Source: 13-2-20CM-66-19 sp036273735
Lineage (GTDB): Bacteria > Pseudomonadota > Gammaproteobacteria > Steroidobacterales > Steroidobacteraceae
NCBI GenBank assembly: GCA_036273735.1
Contig: DASUHA010000061.1
Span: forward strand, 11,915-75,914
DNA: 64,000 bases
Direction: 5' to 3'
This document shows, in pieces, positions 1-8,148 of this stretch (positions are counted from its first letter, which is position 1; each line of letters opens with the position of its first letter). A program made the position numbers and the translations under genes. The notes beneath the pieces are model-generated. The model searched no databases. It saw nothing but the letters and a program-made list of their open reading frames with translations, and was not told where the DNA came from.

Positions 1-497
1 ATGTCCTCGCCAAAGAATGCGCCCACATTGTCGGCGGACGCCGCGTAGGCCCGGATGAGATGGCGCAGCCGATCGGAAATGGGCCCGAGCTTCACTTCGG
101 CGGCCGCCTCGGCCATGGGCGCAATCAGCGGGCGGACGGTCTGCGCCTGGCCGCAGAGGGACGTCAGTCCGATCGCCACGGTGACCTGCCGCAGCGCGAG
201 ATACGCAATCAACAGCCGGCCCACGGTCGCGGCCTGCACCTGCCCGATCACTATCCGGGCACGCTCCTGCAACCCCTCGCGCTCGAGCAGGCCGATCACC
301 GGCAGGATGAGCCAGATGATCGATACGTAGCGGTTGTCGTTGAAGGCCTTGCCGAGGGCGCCAATGATGTGTAGCGGCGCGAGGCCTGCGGCGAGGCCGG
401 TCGTGAGCGCGGATGCCACGATGACGATGAGCGGGTTGAGGCCCGCGGCAAAGCCGATCACGAGGACGGCGATCCCGAGCAGAGGCCAGAGGCTCAT
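1..497 (-). CDS. DUF969 family membrane protein (3' end beyond window)
   Basis: Reading the minus strand from the ATG at 497-495 gives an uninterrupted frame running off the window edge, about 165 residues. The start is MSLWPLLGIAVLVIGFAAGL, followed by hydrophobic segments, an AFNDNRYVSIIWLILPVIGL stretch and a LLEREGLQERA motif. This pattern matches the DUF969 family, small inner-membrane proteins usually encoded beside DUF979 and often near pyrrolidone-carboxypeptidase genes. A DUF979 partner would be expected just left of the window. Substrate and function are not established. The family call rests on remembered motif similarity. Confidence 0.75.
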   Translation of the reverse strand, partial: MSLWPLLGIAVLVIGFAAGLNPLIVIVASALTTGLAAGLAPLHIIGALGKAFNDNRYVSIIWLILPVIGLLEREGLQERARIVIGQVQAATVGRLLIAYLALRQVTVAIGLTSLCGQAQTVRPLIAPMAEAAAEVKLGPISDRLRHLIRAYAASADNVGAFFGED

Positions 498-724
498 GGG
501 GTTTCTTTTTGCAAAGCGCATGCCGTCACGAAGGCCACTGAATCATAGCTTATCGGACCTGCAGAACGGGTCTCGCGGGGTGAATCCGCCGAGCGCCTGG
601 TCTCAAGAAAGAGAGGTGGACGCCGCTAAGGTCCAAGTCCGATTCAGAACCGATCCGCAATGGATTTCACCTAATACAGGGTGGCGTGAGAGGGGAGTAC
701 ATTGCCCGCTGGAGAAGCCCACCC

Positions 725-1210
725 ATGCGCTTGAGCGCTCCCGCACGTCTTCGCGGAACACGCGAGCGCATCCGAGGCTTCACTCTGCTCGAGCTGCTGC
801 TGGCAGTCGTGGTGATGGCGACGCTCGCCACTCTGGCGATCGCTGCCTATTCGTCCTACATGGAGCAGGCCAGGGTGAGCCGAGCCGAGCAGGACCTCAC
901 CTCCATCGAGGCCCGGATCGCCACCTACGAGACGACCAACAGCGATCCGCCGACGTCGCTGGCGCAGATCGGTGAGGCCGCGCTGCTCGATCCCTGGGGA
1001 CACCCGTACCGCTATCTCGATTTCACCGGTCTGCGCGGCCCGGGGCAGATGCGCAAGGATCACAATCTCGTTCCCATCAACAGTGACTACGATCTCTACA
1101 GCGCCGGCCACGACGGTTCGACCCTGCCGCCCCTCACCGCCCCGGTGAGCCACGATGATGTGGTTCGCGCGAACGACGGCGGCTTCATCGGTATGGCCTC
1201 GGATTACTGA
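725..1210 (+). CDS. GspG-like type II pseudopilin / type IV pilin-like protein
   Basis: 161 residues from the ATG at 725. An in-frame start at 686 would add an unlikely arginine-rich leader. A basic leader ends at G18, followed by the prepilin peptidase site FTLLELLLA with the conserved Glu at +5, then a single hydrophobic helix (about 20-41). The C-terminal part has the DPWGHPYRY signature of GspG-type major pseudopilins, and ends with an SAGHDG-like segment typical of that fold. No other secretion gene is visible nearby. The stop is 2 nt before the start of a GGDEF-EAL gene, so the two are probably co-transcribed. It may be an orphan pseudopilin rather than part of a complete type II system. 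Confidence 0.8.
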   Translation: MRLSAPARLRGTRERIRGFTLLELLLAVVVMATLATLAIAAYSSYMEQARVSRAEQDLTSIEARIATYETTNSDPPTSLAQIGEAALLDPWGHPYRYLDFTGLRGPGQMRKDHNLVPINSDYDLYSAGHDGSTLPPLTAPVSHDDVVRANDGGFIGMASDY

Positions 1211-1212
1211 CC

Positions 1213-3540
1213 GTGCGGCTTCGGCTCAGTGATACTCATCTGGGCGGCCGCCTGGCGCGCCGGCTGCTGTTGGTGTTCGTCCTCGCCTCCGTCACCCCCG
1301 TACTGCTCACGAGCTTTCTAGGCTATCGCCAGCTCATCCGCGGCGCCGATGCTGCGCGGGCTCGCACTCTGCACGAGGAGGCCAAGGAATCTGCGCTGAG
1401 CTTCCTCTCGCAGTTGCAGGCCGCCAGCGCGGAGCTGGCGCTCGTCAATCCGAACGCGCCGGGATCGGTCGGCACGCCTGCGTCCTGGCCATATCCGTTC
1501 ACTGCCATCTCATTCGTCCCCGTCGGCACGCGCTCGCAATGGGCGAGCGCGCTTGCAACGGTATCCGAGCGGATGCGGACGCCGCTCATGGCGGGGCAGC
1601 CGGTGCTCATCTGGAGGCGATCCGCTCATGGCCGTCCGCAGCTCTGGCTGATACGGCCGCAACTCTTCCGATCGCGGCTGGCGTTCGGCTCGCTCGACAC
1701 GCCACGAATGCTCGATCAGGCGCGTCCGCCCGACTCCGGCACCGGCATTGCGCTCGCCGACAGCACCGCCACGTTCGCACTCATCCGCGGCGCAAGCGAC
1801 TCCGTGCCCCCGCGAGTGTTCCGGCGGATGACAGAGGCTGCCGCCCACGGCTCGCTCGCGACCTTCTGGCGCGGCCGGGATGGAAGTTGGCGCGGAAGCG
1901 CCTGGAATCTCTTTCTGCAGAGCGGTTTCGCCGCCCCGCCGATCCGCGTCATCATCTGCGAGCCCAATACCAACTCGGTCGTCGGCCTTGCCGGATTGCG
2001 GCTCACGATTCCGCTGATGCTGCTCGGAACCATGGCATTCGCGATCTGGCTCGCCATCGCGCAGCTTCGTCGTTATCTCGGGCCTCTCGCGACCCTGACG
2101 GCGGCGACGCGTCAGCTCGGTGAGAGCAACTTCGAGGTCGAAGTCCGCATACGAACCGGCGACGAGCTGGCCGATCTCGGCGAGGATTTCAACCGCATGG
2201 CCCGCAGTCTGCGTGACCAGCATCGCGAGCTGGAGCGACGGGCCCATATCGATGGGCTGACCGGACTCAGCAATCGCGACTTCTTCCGGCAGCAGCTGCG
2301 CGAGTGTCTCTCATCCGGACAGACCTCCGCCCTGCTCTACATCGACCTCGATGAATTCAAGAAAGTCAACGACAGCGCAGGTCACGAGGCCGGCGACACG
2401 CTGTTGAAAGAGGTGGCGGACAGGCTGAGGTGCTGCGCGCAGCAGGATGATGCGGTGGCTCGCCTGGGGGGCGACGAATTCGCAATCATGCTCGCCAGTG
2501 GCGCAGGCGCGGCGGCCGCAGCCGCAGCGCGAATCCTCGAGGCCATGCAGACGCCGATCGCCGTTGCCGGCGCAGAGCGGCGCGTCTCCGCCAGCATCGG
2601 CGTCGCTTTGATTCCAGCCGATGGGACCACCGTCGACCTGCTGCTGCGCAACGCGGATATTGCGATGTATCACGCGAAGGAGCAGGGCCGCAACGGCATG
2701 GCGCTCTTCTCGCCCGAGATGCATCGCCGGATGGAGGAGCGGATCTCGATCGAGGTCGCACTGCAGGCGGCCGTCGCCCACGGCGAGTTGCGGCTCTACT
2801 ATCAGCCGATCATGCGCGCCGGACAGCTCGCGGGCGTCGAGGCTCTGGTACGCTGGGCACGCCCCGCCGGAGCCGAGATCGGCCCCGGCGAGTTCATTCC
2901 GATCGCCGAGCAGAGCGGCCTCATCCTCAAGATCGGCGACTGGGTTCTGGAGCGGGCATGCGCAGACTTCGCCCAATGGCGCAGTGCCGGCATCGCACCG
3001 GGCTATGTCTCCATCAATGTCGCGCCCAAGCAGCTGCAGTCGAGCGGCTTCCTCGAGCAATTGCATGTGCACATGAGTGAGCGGGGGATGGATGCCGCTG
3101 AGATACAACTGGAGGTCACCGAAGGGGCCATCGCCAATGGGCCTCAGGTCATCGCAACACTCGAGAGACTTCACGATCTCGGACTGCGCCTGGCGCTCGA
3201 TGACTTCGGCACCGGCTATTCTTCGCTGAGCCAACTGCAGCGGCTGCCCTTCGATGTGGTGAAGATCGACCGTTCGTTCATCGTGGAGCTGCCGGACAGC
3301 CTGATCGCCCTGCAGTTGGTGCGGACCATCCTGCGCATGACGCAAGGCCTCGACAAGCTGGCCGTGGCGGAGGGTGTCGAGACCGAAGCGCAGCGCGACG
3401 TGCTCCACGAGCTCGGGTGTAGCGCGATGCAAGGCTACCTCTTCGGCAGGCCGGTACCGGAACGGCAGATCCGCGGGCTGCTCGAAGCGGCCGCAGACCA
3501 GCCACGAGCCCCGCGCTCGAGCCGGACAGCCCGCGCATAG
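1213..3540 (+). CDS. Membrane HAMP-GGDEF-EAL dual-domain c-di-GMP protein
   Basis: 775 residues from a GTG start. Architecture: TM1 (about 18-38), periplasmic sensor of about 215 residues, TM2 (about 258-284), HAMP linker, GGDEF domain (about 345-505) and EAL domain (about 515-760). The GGDEF site RLGGDEF is intact, but no RxxD inhibitory site sits five residues upstream of it. The EAL domain keeps EALVRW, DDFGTGYSSL, VKIDRSFI and AEGVETEAQ, so phosphodiesterase activity is plausible. Both catalytic centres look intact, so net activity cannot be told from sequence. The periplasmic sensor was not recognised. Coupling to the upstream pseudopilin gene suggests a link to surface or secretion behaviour. 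Confidence 0.93.
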   Translation: MRLRLSDTHLGGRLARRLLLVFVLASVTPVLLTSFLGYRQLIRGADAARARTLHEEAKESALSFLSQLQAASAELALVNPNAPGSVGTPASWPYPFTAISFVPVGTRSQWASALATVSERMRTPLMAGQPVLIWRRSAHGRPQLWLIRPQLFRSRLAFGSLDTPRMLDQARPPDSGTGIALADSTATFALIRGASDSVPPRVFRRMTEAAAHGSLATFWRGRDGSWRGSAWNLFLQSGFAAPPIRVIICEPNTNSVVGLAGLRLTIPLMLLGTMAFAIWLAIAQLRRYLGPLATLTAATRQLGESNFEVEVRIRTGDELADLGEDFNRMARSLRDQHRELERRAHIDGLTGLSNRDFFRQQLRECLSSGQTSALLYIDLDEFKKVNDSAGHEAGDTLLKEVADRLRCCAQQDDAVARLGGDEFAIMLASGAGAAAAAAARILEAMQTPIAVAGAERRVSASIGVALIPADGTTVDLLLRNADIAMYHAKEQGRNGMALFSPEMHRRMEERISIEVALQAAVAHGELRLYYQPIMRAGQLAGVEALVRWARPAGAEIGPGEFIPIAEQSGLILKIGDWVLERACADFAQWRSAGIAPGYVSINVAPKQLQSSGFLEQLHVHMSERGMDAAEIQLEVTEGAIANGPQVIATLERLHDLGLRLALDDFGTGYSSLSQLQRLPFDVVKIDRSFIVELPDSLIALQLVRTILRMTQGLDKLAVAEGVETEAQRDVLHELGCSAMQGYLFGRPVPERQIRGLLEAAADQPRAPRSSRTARA

Positions 3541-3556
3541 CTCGAGCGGCTGGCTC

Positions 3557-3577
3557 AGCGCCTCACAACGAGGCGCT
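3557..3577. terminator. Hairpin between convergent genes, probable bidirectional terminator
   Basis: Perfect 8-bp stem AGCGCCTC (3557-3564) / GAGGCGCT (3570-3577) with loop ACAAC, filling the gap between the stop of the GGDEF-EAL gene and the last codon of the convergent SGNH hydrolase. There is no U-tract on either side, so termination is inferred from position and stem only. Confidence 0.5.
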
Positions 3578-4864
3578 TCAGCGGCTCTGCGGCCTCGATG
3601 CCAAAGGCGGCCGGCGTGTGAAGAGCTCGAGTGGAATGGCTGCCGCCATGGCGCGATACCCGGCCGGTGAAGGATGCAGATGGTCGCCGCAATCGTAGGC
3701 CGGCAGCAGACGGTCCGGATGTTTGGGATCCCGCACCACGCGGTCGAAGTCGATGACGGCATCGAAGTGCCCCGGTTGCCGGATCCAGGCATTGATCGCC
3801 TGTCGATCGGCCTCGCTCGCGGCCGCGGGATGGTAGTAGTCTGATCCCGTGTAGGGCGTGATCGTTGCGCCAATGGCGGTGATGCCGTGCGCGTGTGCGC
3901 GCAGAATGATTTGCTCGTAGGCACCGATGATCTGGCGAACGAGCATCGTGTGCTGCGTCGCGGAGATCGGCGCCAGCCTCGCGGACTCGCCGAGGTCGTT
4001 CACGCCTTCGAGCAGAATCAGATAGCGCACGCCGGCCTGCGCGAGCACATCGCGATCGAAGCGCGCCAGGGCATTGGGGCCGAGACCATCGAGGAGCAGG
4101 CGATTGCCTCCTATCCCGGCATTGAGCACGCTCAGCTCGCGCGTGGCGGGCGCGGCCTGGAGGCGCCGCGCCAAGTCATCGGGCCAGCGCGTGTCGGTGT
4201 TGGTCACCGTCGCATGCCCGTCCGTGATCGAATCGCCGAGCGCGACGATCGCAGCCCGAGCGGCGCTGTCGCGAACGTCAACGGCCGAGATCATGAACCA
4301 GTGCTCGACTGTGGTCGCGCCTGTCAGCGTGGCATCCGCCACATGATTGCCGTGCACCAGGAAGGAGGTCTCCCGCGAGCCCGGATGGCTCGTCTGCTGC
4401 TCAGGTGGCTCCTCCAGATAGAGCGTGATCGCGAGGTCAGAAAGTGCGTGCGCATCGAAGGTGATGGGATCGGAGTCGTACTCTGCGCCGGCCGGGATCG
4501 TCACCGACGGGCTGCCGGCGAATGTCAGAGCTCTGTCGGTTGCGGCATCGATGCTTCCCGCTTGCCTGGATACCGGCCGCGCAACGTGGACGGCAAGGAT
4601 CGAGAGCGGCGCCGTTCCAAAGGCATTCGACACCCGCACGCGCAGCTCCCGGCCCCCGGCCGTCAGATGGACGATCTGCCGCAGCGTCGCATCCCGCAGC
4701 GCCTCGGCGGGAAGGGCGTTCGCAGCTTCCGGGATCTGCTGCGAGGAGGCCCACGACCCGACCCAGCCCCCCGTTGGAACCCCGTTCGCCCGGACGCCCG
4801 CCGGCGAGAAATACACTGCCAGCACGGCGCAAAGCACGGCGCGCGGCCATAGGCGCTCACTCAT
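3578..4864 (-). CDS. Secreted SGNH/GDSL-family hydrolase
   Basis: 428 residues with an N-terminal signal peptide ending near VRANG. The C-terminal half carries the SGNH blocks: GDSITDG (nucleophile Ser), NAGIGGNR (Gly/Asn oxyanion block), EGVNDLG (Asn block) and the DHLHP motif with the catalytic Asp and His. An N-terminal beta-rich domain of about 170 residues precedes the hydrolase core, as in larger periplasmic esterases related to rhamnogalacturonan acetylesterases. It should be an exported esterase or lipase, substrate unknown. It is the last gene of a minus-strand run, 17 nt after the PLP-dependent dehydratase. Confidence 0.88.
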   Translation of the reverse strand: MSERLWPRAVLCAVLAVYFSPAGVRANGVPTGGWVGSWASSQQIPEAANALPAEALRDATLRQIVHLTAGGRELRVRVSNAFGTAPLSILAVHVARPVSRQAGSIDAATDRALTFAGSPSVTIPAGAEYDSDPITFDAHALSDLAITLYLEEPPEQQTSHPGSRETSFLVHGNHVADATLTGATTVEHWFMISAVDVRDSAARAAIVALGDSITDGHATVTNTDTRWPDDLARRLQAAPATRELSVLNAGIGGNRLLLDGLGPNALARFDRDVLAQAGVRYLILLEGVNDLGESARLAPISATQHTMLVRQIIGAYEQIILRAHAHGITAIGATITPYTGSDYYHPAAASEADRQAINAWIRQPGHFDAVIDFDRVVRDPKHPDRLLPAYDCGDHLHPSPAGYRAMAAAIPLELFTRRPPLASRPQSR

Positions 4865-4881
4865 CGATCGCCCACGGGATC

Positions 4882-5844
4882 TCAGCGCAGGAGCTCGGCG
4901 TAGCGGGGAAGGTCGATGTTGCCGCCGCTGATCAGGATGCCGACGCGCTCTCCCGGCCGGTGAAACTGCCGGGAGAGCGCGGCGGCGGTGCCCAGGCAGC
5001 CCGTCGGCTCGACCACGATTTTCATCCGCTCGGCGAAAAATCGCATGGCATCGATCAGCATCCGATCGCTCACCGTGACGACGTCATGAACCAGCGCACG
5101 GATGATCGGGAAGTTGTTTTCTCCGATGAAGGTGGTGAGCGCCCCATCGGCGATGGAGCGCGGCACCGGGATGCGAATCACCTTGCCGGCGCGAAACGAC
5201 TGCTGTCCATCGTTGCCTGCCTCCGGCTCGACGCCGATCACGCGGCAGCGCGGACTCAGCGCCTTCGCGGCGAGCGCGCAGCCGGCGAGCAGGCCCCCTC
5301 CTCCCAGGCTGACCAGCAGCACATCGAGCTCACCGCTCGACTCGAAGAGCTCACGCGCGGCCGTGCCCTGTCCGGCGATCACGCGCGGATTGTCGTACGG
5401 CGGGATGACGCTCAGGCCCCGCTCGGCCGCGAGTGCCGCGCAGATCTCTTCGCGGCTTTCCGTGTAGCGGTCATAGAAGATGATCTCCCCACCGTACTCC
5501 CGAGTCGCGCTCACCTTCGCCGCCGGTGCATCCTTCGGCATCACGATCGTCGTTGCGACGCTCTGCAGACGTCCCGCGAGCGCCACTGCCTGCGCATGAT
5601 TGCCCGATGAGTAGGCAATCACTCCATGACGACGCTGCTCCTCGGTCAGCATCGCAATGGCGTTGTATGCCCCGCGAAACTTGAACGCGCCGCCGCGCTG
5701 TAGATTCTCACACTTGAAAAAGAGCTTGCCGTCCGCCTTCGCATCAGCCGTACGCGACGTCATGACCGGTGTGCGGTGCGCGATGCCCTCGAGCCGCTTC
5801 GCTGCGGCCCCGATATCCGAGAAAGTAACCGATGGTGCGCTCAC
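4882..5844 (-). CDS. PLP-dependent threonine/serine dehydratase-like enzyme (threonine ammonia-lyase family)
   Basis: 320 residues from a GTG at 5844, 1 nt after the thiolase stop. A longer frame from 5964 adds 40 low-quality residues overlapping the thiolase. GAFKFRGA contains the PLP Lys; SGNHAQ and the glycine loop LGGGGLLAG bind substrate and phosphate. It ends after the catalytic domain without the C-terminal ACT-like regulatory domain of biosynthetic IlvA. That fits catabolic threonine dehydratase, serine racemase or threo-3-hydroxyaspartate ammonia-lyase, which cannot be separated here. Likely co-transcribed with the thiolase and the SGNH hydrolase. Confidence 0.88.
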   Translation of the reverse strand: MSAPSVTFSDIGAAAKRLEGIAHRTPVMTSRTADAKADGKLFFKCENLQRGGAFKFRGAYNAIAMLTEEQRRHGVIAYSSGNHAQAVALAGRLQSVATTIVMPKDAPAAKVSATREYGGEIIFYDRYTESREEICAALAAERGLSVIPPYDNPRVIAGQGTAARELFESSGELDVLLVSLGGGGLLAGCALAAKALSPRCRVIGVEPEAGNDGQQSFRAGKVIRIPVPRSIADGALTTFIGENNFPIIRALVHDVVTVSDRMLIDAMRFFAERMKIVVEPTGCLGTAAALSRQFHRPGERVGILISGGNIDLPRYAELLR

Positions 5845-5845
5845 C

Positions 5846-7048
5846 TCAGACTCGCTCCAGCGCGAGCGCGATGCCCTGGCCCACGCCGATGCACATCGTG
5901 CAGAGCGCCCGCCGGCCGCCGGAGCGCTGCAGCTGATACATCGCGGTGGTGGCGAGGCGTGCACCGCTCATGCCGAGGGGATGACCGAGCGCGATTGCGC
6001 CCCCTTGAGGATTGACGTGCGCAGCGTCGTCGGCGATCCCAAGCTCGCGCAGGACGGCCAACGCCTGCGCCGCAAATGCCTCGTTGAGCTCCACGAGATC
6101 GAAATCGCCGATGGCCAACCCGAGCCGATCCAACAGGCGCCGTGTGGCCGGTAAGGGTCCGAGACCCATGACGCGCGGCGGCACGCCTGCCGCGGCGGCG
6201 CCGAGCACTCTCGCCCGCGGAGTGAGTCCATATTTTGCCACGGCCGCTTCGCTGGCCAGCAGCAATGCGCAGGCGCCGTCATTGACGCCCGAGGCATTTC
6301 CTGCAGTCACTGTGCCGCCGCGGCGAAAGGGCGTACCGAGCTTCGCCAGCGCTTCCAGGCTGGTTGCGCGGGGATGCTCGTCGCGCTCGACGATCGTCGG
6401 GTCGCCTTTGCGCGCAGGGATGGAGACCGGCACGATCTCCTGTGCGAGGTTGCCGTTGGCTTGAGCGGCCGCAGCACGCTGTTGACTGCGTAGCGCAAAC
6501 GCATCCTGATCCGCGCGACTGATCCGACATTGCTCGGCGACGTTCTCCGCCGTCTCCGGCATGGAGTCGATGCCGTACTGCTCCTTGATGATGGGATTGA
6601 CGAAGCGCCAGCCGATCGTCGTGTCGTGGAACTCCATGTCGCGTGCAAATGGAGCCTGCGCCTTGGATACCACGAACGGAGCCCGGCTCATGCTCTCGAC
6701 GCCGCCGGCAATCATGAGCTCCGCTTCCCCCGAGCCGATCGCGCGGGCGGCTATCGCGACCGCATCGAGCCCCGACCCGCATAGGCGATTGACCGTCGCC
6801 CCCGGGACTTCCTGCGGCAGCCCGGCAAGCAGCAGCGCCATACGTGCGACGTTGCGATTGTCCTCGCCAGCCTGATTGGCGCATCCGTAAACGAGGTCAT
6901 CGAGCGCGCCCCAATCGACCTTCGGCTGCCGGGAAAGCAGCGCACGAATGGGGATGGCAGCAAGATCATCGGTCCGCACCGCGGAGAGAACGCCGCCGTA
7001 ACGGCCGATGGGCGTGCGCACGGCATCGCAGAGAAAGGCATTTTTCAT
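5846..7048 (-). CDS. Acetyl-CoA acyltransferase, 3-oxoadipyl-CoA thiolase (PcaF/PaaJ) type
   Basis: 400 residues, full length for a thiolase. The acylation Cys is in NRLCGSGLDA. The active-site blocks NEAFAAQ, GGAIALGHPLG and the C-terminal CTMCIGVGQG are present. The N-terminal DAVRTPIGRYGG and the CANQAGEDNRNVARMA segment resemble 3-oxoadipyl-CoA thiolases more than generic acetoacetyl-CoA thiolases. The reaction would be CoA-dependent cleavage of a 3-oxoacyl-CoA, in aromatic degradation if the subtype is right. No other pca or paa genes are nearby, so the assignment below thiolase level is tentative. First gene of a three-gene minus-strand run. Confidence 0.87.
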   Translation of the reverse strand: MKNAFLCDAVRTPIGRYGGVLSAVRTDDLAAIPIRALLSRQPKVDWGALDDLVYGCANQAGEDNRNVARMALLLAGLPQEVPGATVNRLCGSGLDAVAIAARAIGSGEAELMIAGGVESMSRAPFVVSKAQAPFARDMEFHDTTIGWRFVNPIIKEQYGIDSMPETAENVAEQCRISRADQDAFALRSQQRAAAAQANGNLAQEIVPVSIPARKGDPTIVERDEHPRATSLEALAKLGTPFRRGGTVTAGNASGVNDGACALLLASEAAVAKYGLTPRARVLGAAAAGVPPRVMGLGPLPATRRLLDRLGLAIGDFDLVELNEAFAAQALAVLRELGIADDAAHVNPQGGAIALGHPLGMSGARLATTAMYQLQRSGGRRALCTMCIGVGQGIALALERV

Positions 7049-7260
7049 GCATCAAATCTGACACACGAGAGTTCGTGACGCAACGATTCCCGCGATCCCA
7101 GGGCGGCCCTCCTCGAGGACCTGCGCGGCCTGCCACGCCCCCGAAAGGCCATCATCCGCCCCGGATACTTCGCCGGCAGAGCGCGGGTCTCGCCAAGGCT
7201 GGCATGACCATCGTTCAGCGCCGCGCGGGCTCAGCCGGCGCCTTCGGCGGCCGTGCTAGC

Positions 7261-8148
7261 ATGAGCGATATGACCGGGAAGCAGAGCGAAGCGTCATGCC
7301 CTCTTCGCGACCCAGGCATTCAGCCCGGCGTTGCCGTGCGCCTCTCGAGCCATCTCTGGCGCCTCACCGCGCGCAATCCGGGCATGATGACCGGGCCTGG
7401 CACCAACAGTTATCTCATCGGAGCGGACGAAGACTGGGCCGTCATCGATCCCGGCCCGGCCGATGATCAGCACGTCAGCGCGCTCATCGCGGCGGCTCCC
7501 GGAGCCATCCGACACATCCTGGTCACCCACACACACAAGGATCACTCACCTGGCGCAGCGACTCTGAAGGCGGCTACCGGAGCGACCCTGCTCGGTCGCG
7601 TGACGGTCCACCCCCACTGGCAGGACGGCACCTTCGCGCCCGATCGGGAGCTGCGCCACGATGACCGCCTCACGTTCGGCGGCGGCGTGACACTGCGGGT
7701 CATCCACACTCCGGGGCACGCTTCCAACCATCTGTGCTTCCTGCTGGAAGCGCAGCGCGTGCTCTTCACGGGCGATCACATCATCCAGGGATCGACGGTG
7801 GTGATCGATCCTCCCGATGGCGACATGGCCGCCTACATCGCCTCCCTCGATGCGCTCCTGCGGGAGCCCCTCGAGAACCTCGCCCCCGGCCACGGCACGC
7901 TCATCGCAGAGCCCCACTCCGCGATCGCAGCCCTGATCCAACATCGCCTGCGCCGTGAGGCCAAAGTGCTGAGCGCCCTGCCGCGCGAGCATCCGGCCGA
8001 TCTCGCCACCCTGGTCCGGCGGGTCTACGATGACGTTCCACCCCAACTCCACTCCCTGGCCGAGCGGTCCCTGCTCGCGCACCTCCTCAAGCTCGGGGAC
8101 GAACAGAGCGCCCGTCGCGTCGGCGAGCGCTGGATGGCCGCTACGTGA
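7261..8148 (+). CDS. Metallo-beta-lactamase-fold hydrolase (LACTB2-like)
   Basis: 295 residues from ATG 7261. In-frame codons further upstream give an implausible basic leader overlapping the thiolase start region. The zinc motif THTHKDH (HxHxDH) is present, followed by TPGHASNH, FTGDHIIQG and PGHGT, the remaining metal ligands of the fold. A C-terminal winged-helix-like segment of about 80 residues follows, as in LACTB2-type proteins. Family members act on thioesters, nucleic acids or lactones, and the substrate cannot be deduced. Its 3' end overlaps the convergent phosphoketolase gene by 8 nt. Confidence 0.88.
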   Translation: MSDMTGKQSEASCPLRDPGIQPGVAVRLSSHLWRLTARNPGMMTGPGTNSYLIGADEDWAVIDPGPADDQHVSALIAAAPGAIRHILVTHTHKDHSPGAATLKAATGATLLGRVTVHPHWQDGTFAPDRELRHDDRLTFGGGVTLRVIHTPGHASNHLCFLLEAQRVLFTGDHIIQGSTVVIDPPDGDMAAYIASLDALLREPLENLAPGHGTLIAEPHSAIAALIQHRLRREAKVLSALPREHPADLATLVRRVYDDVPPQLHSLAERSLLAHLLKLGDEQSARRVGERWMAAT

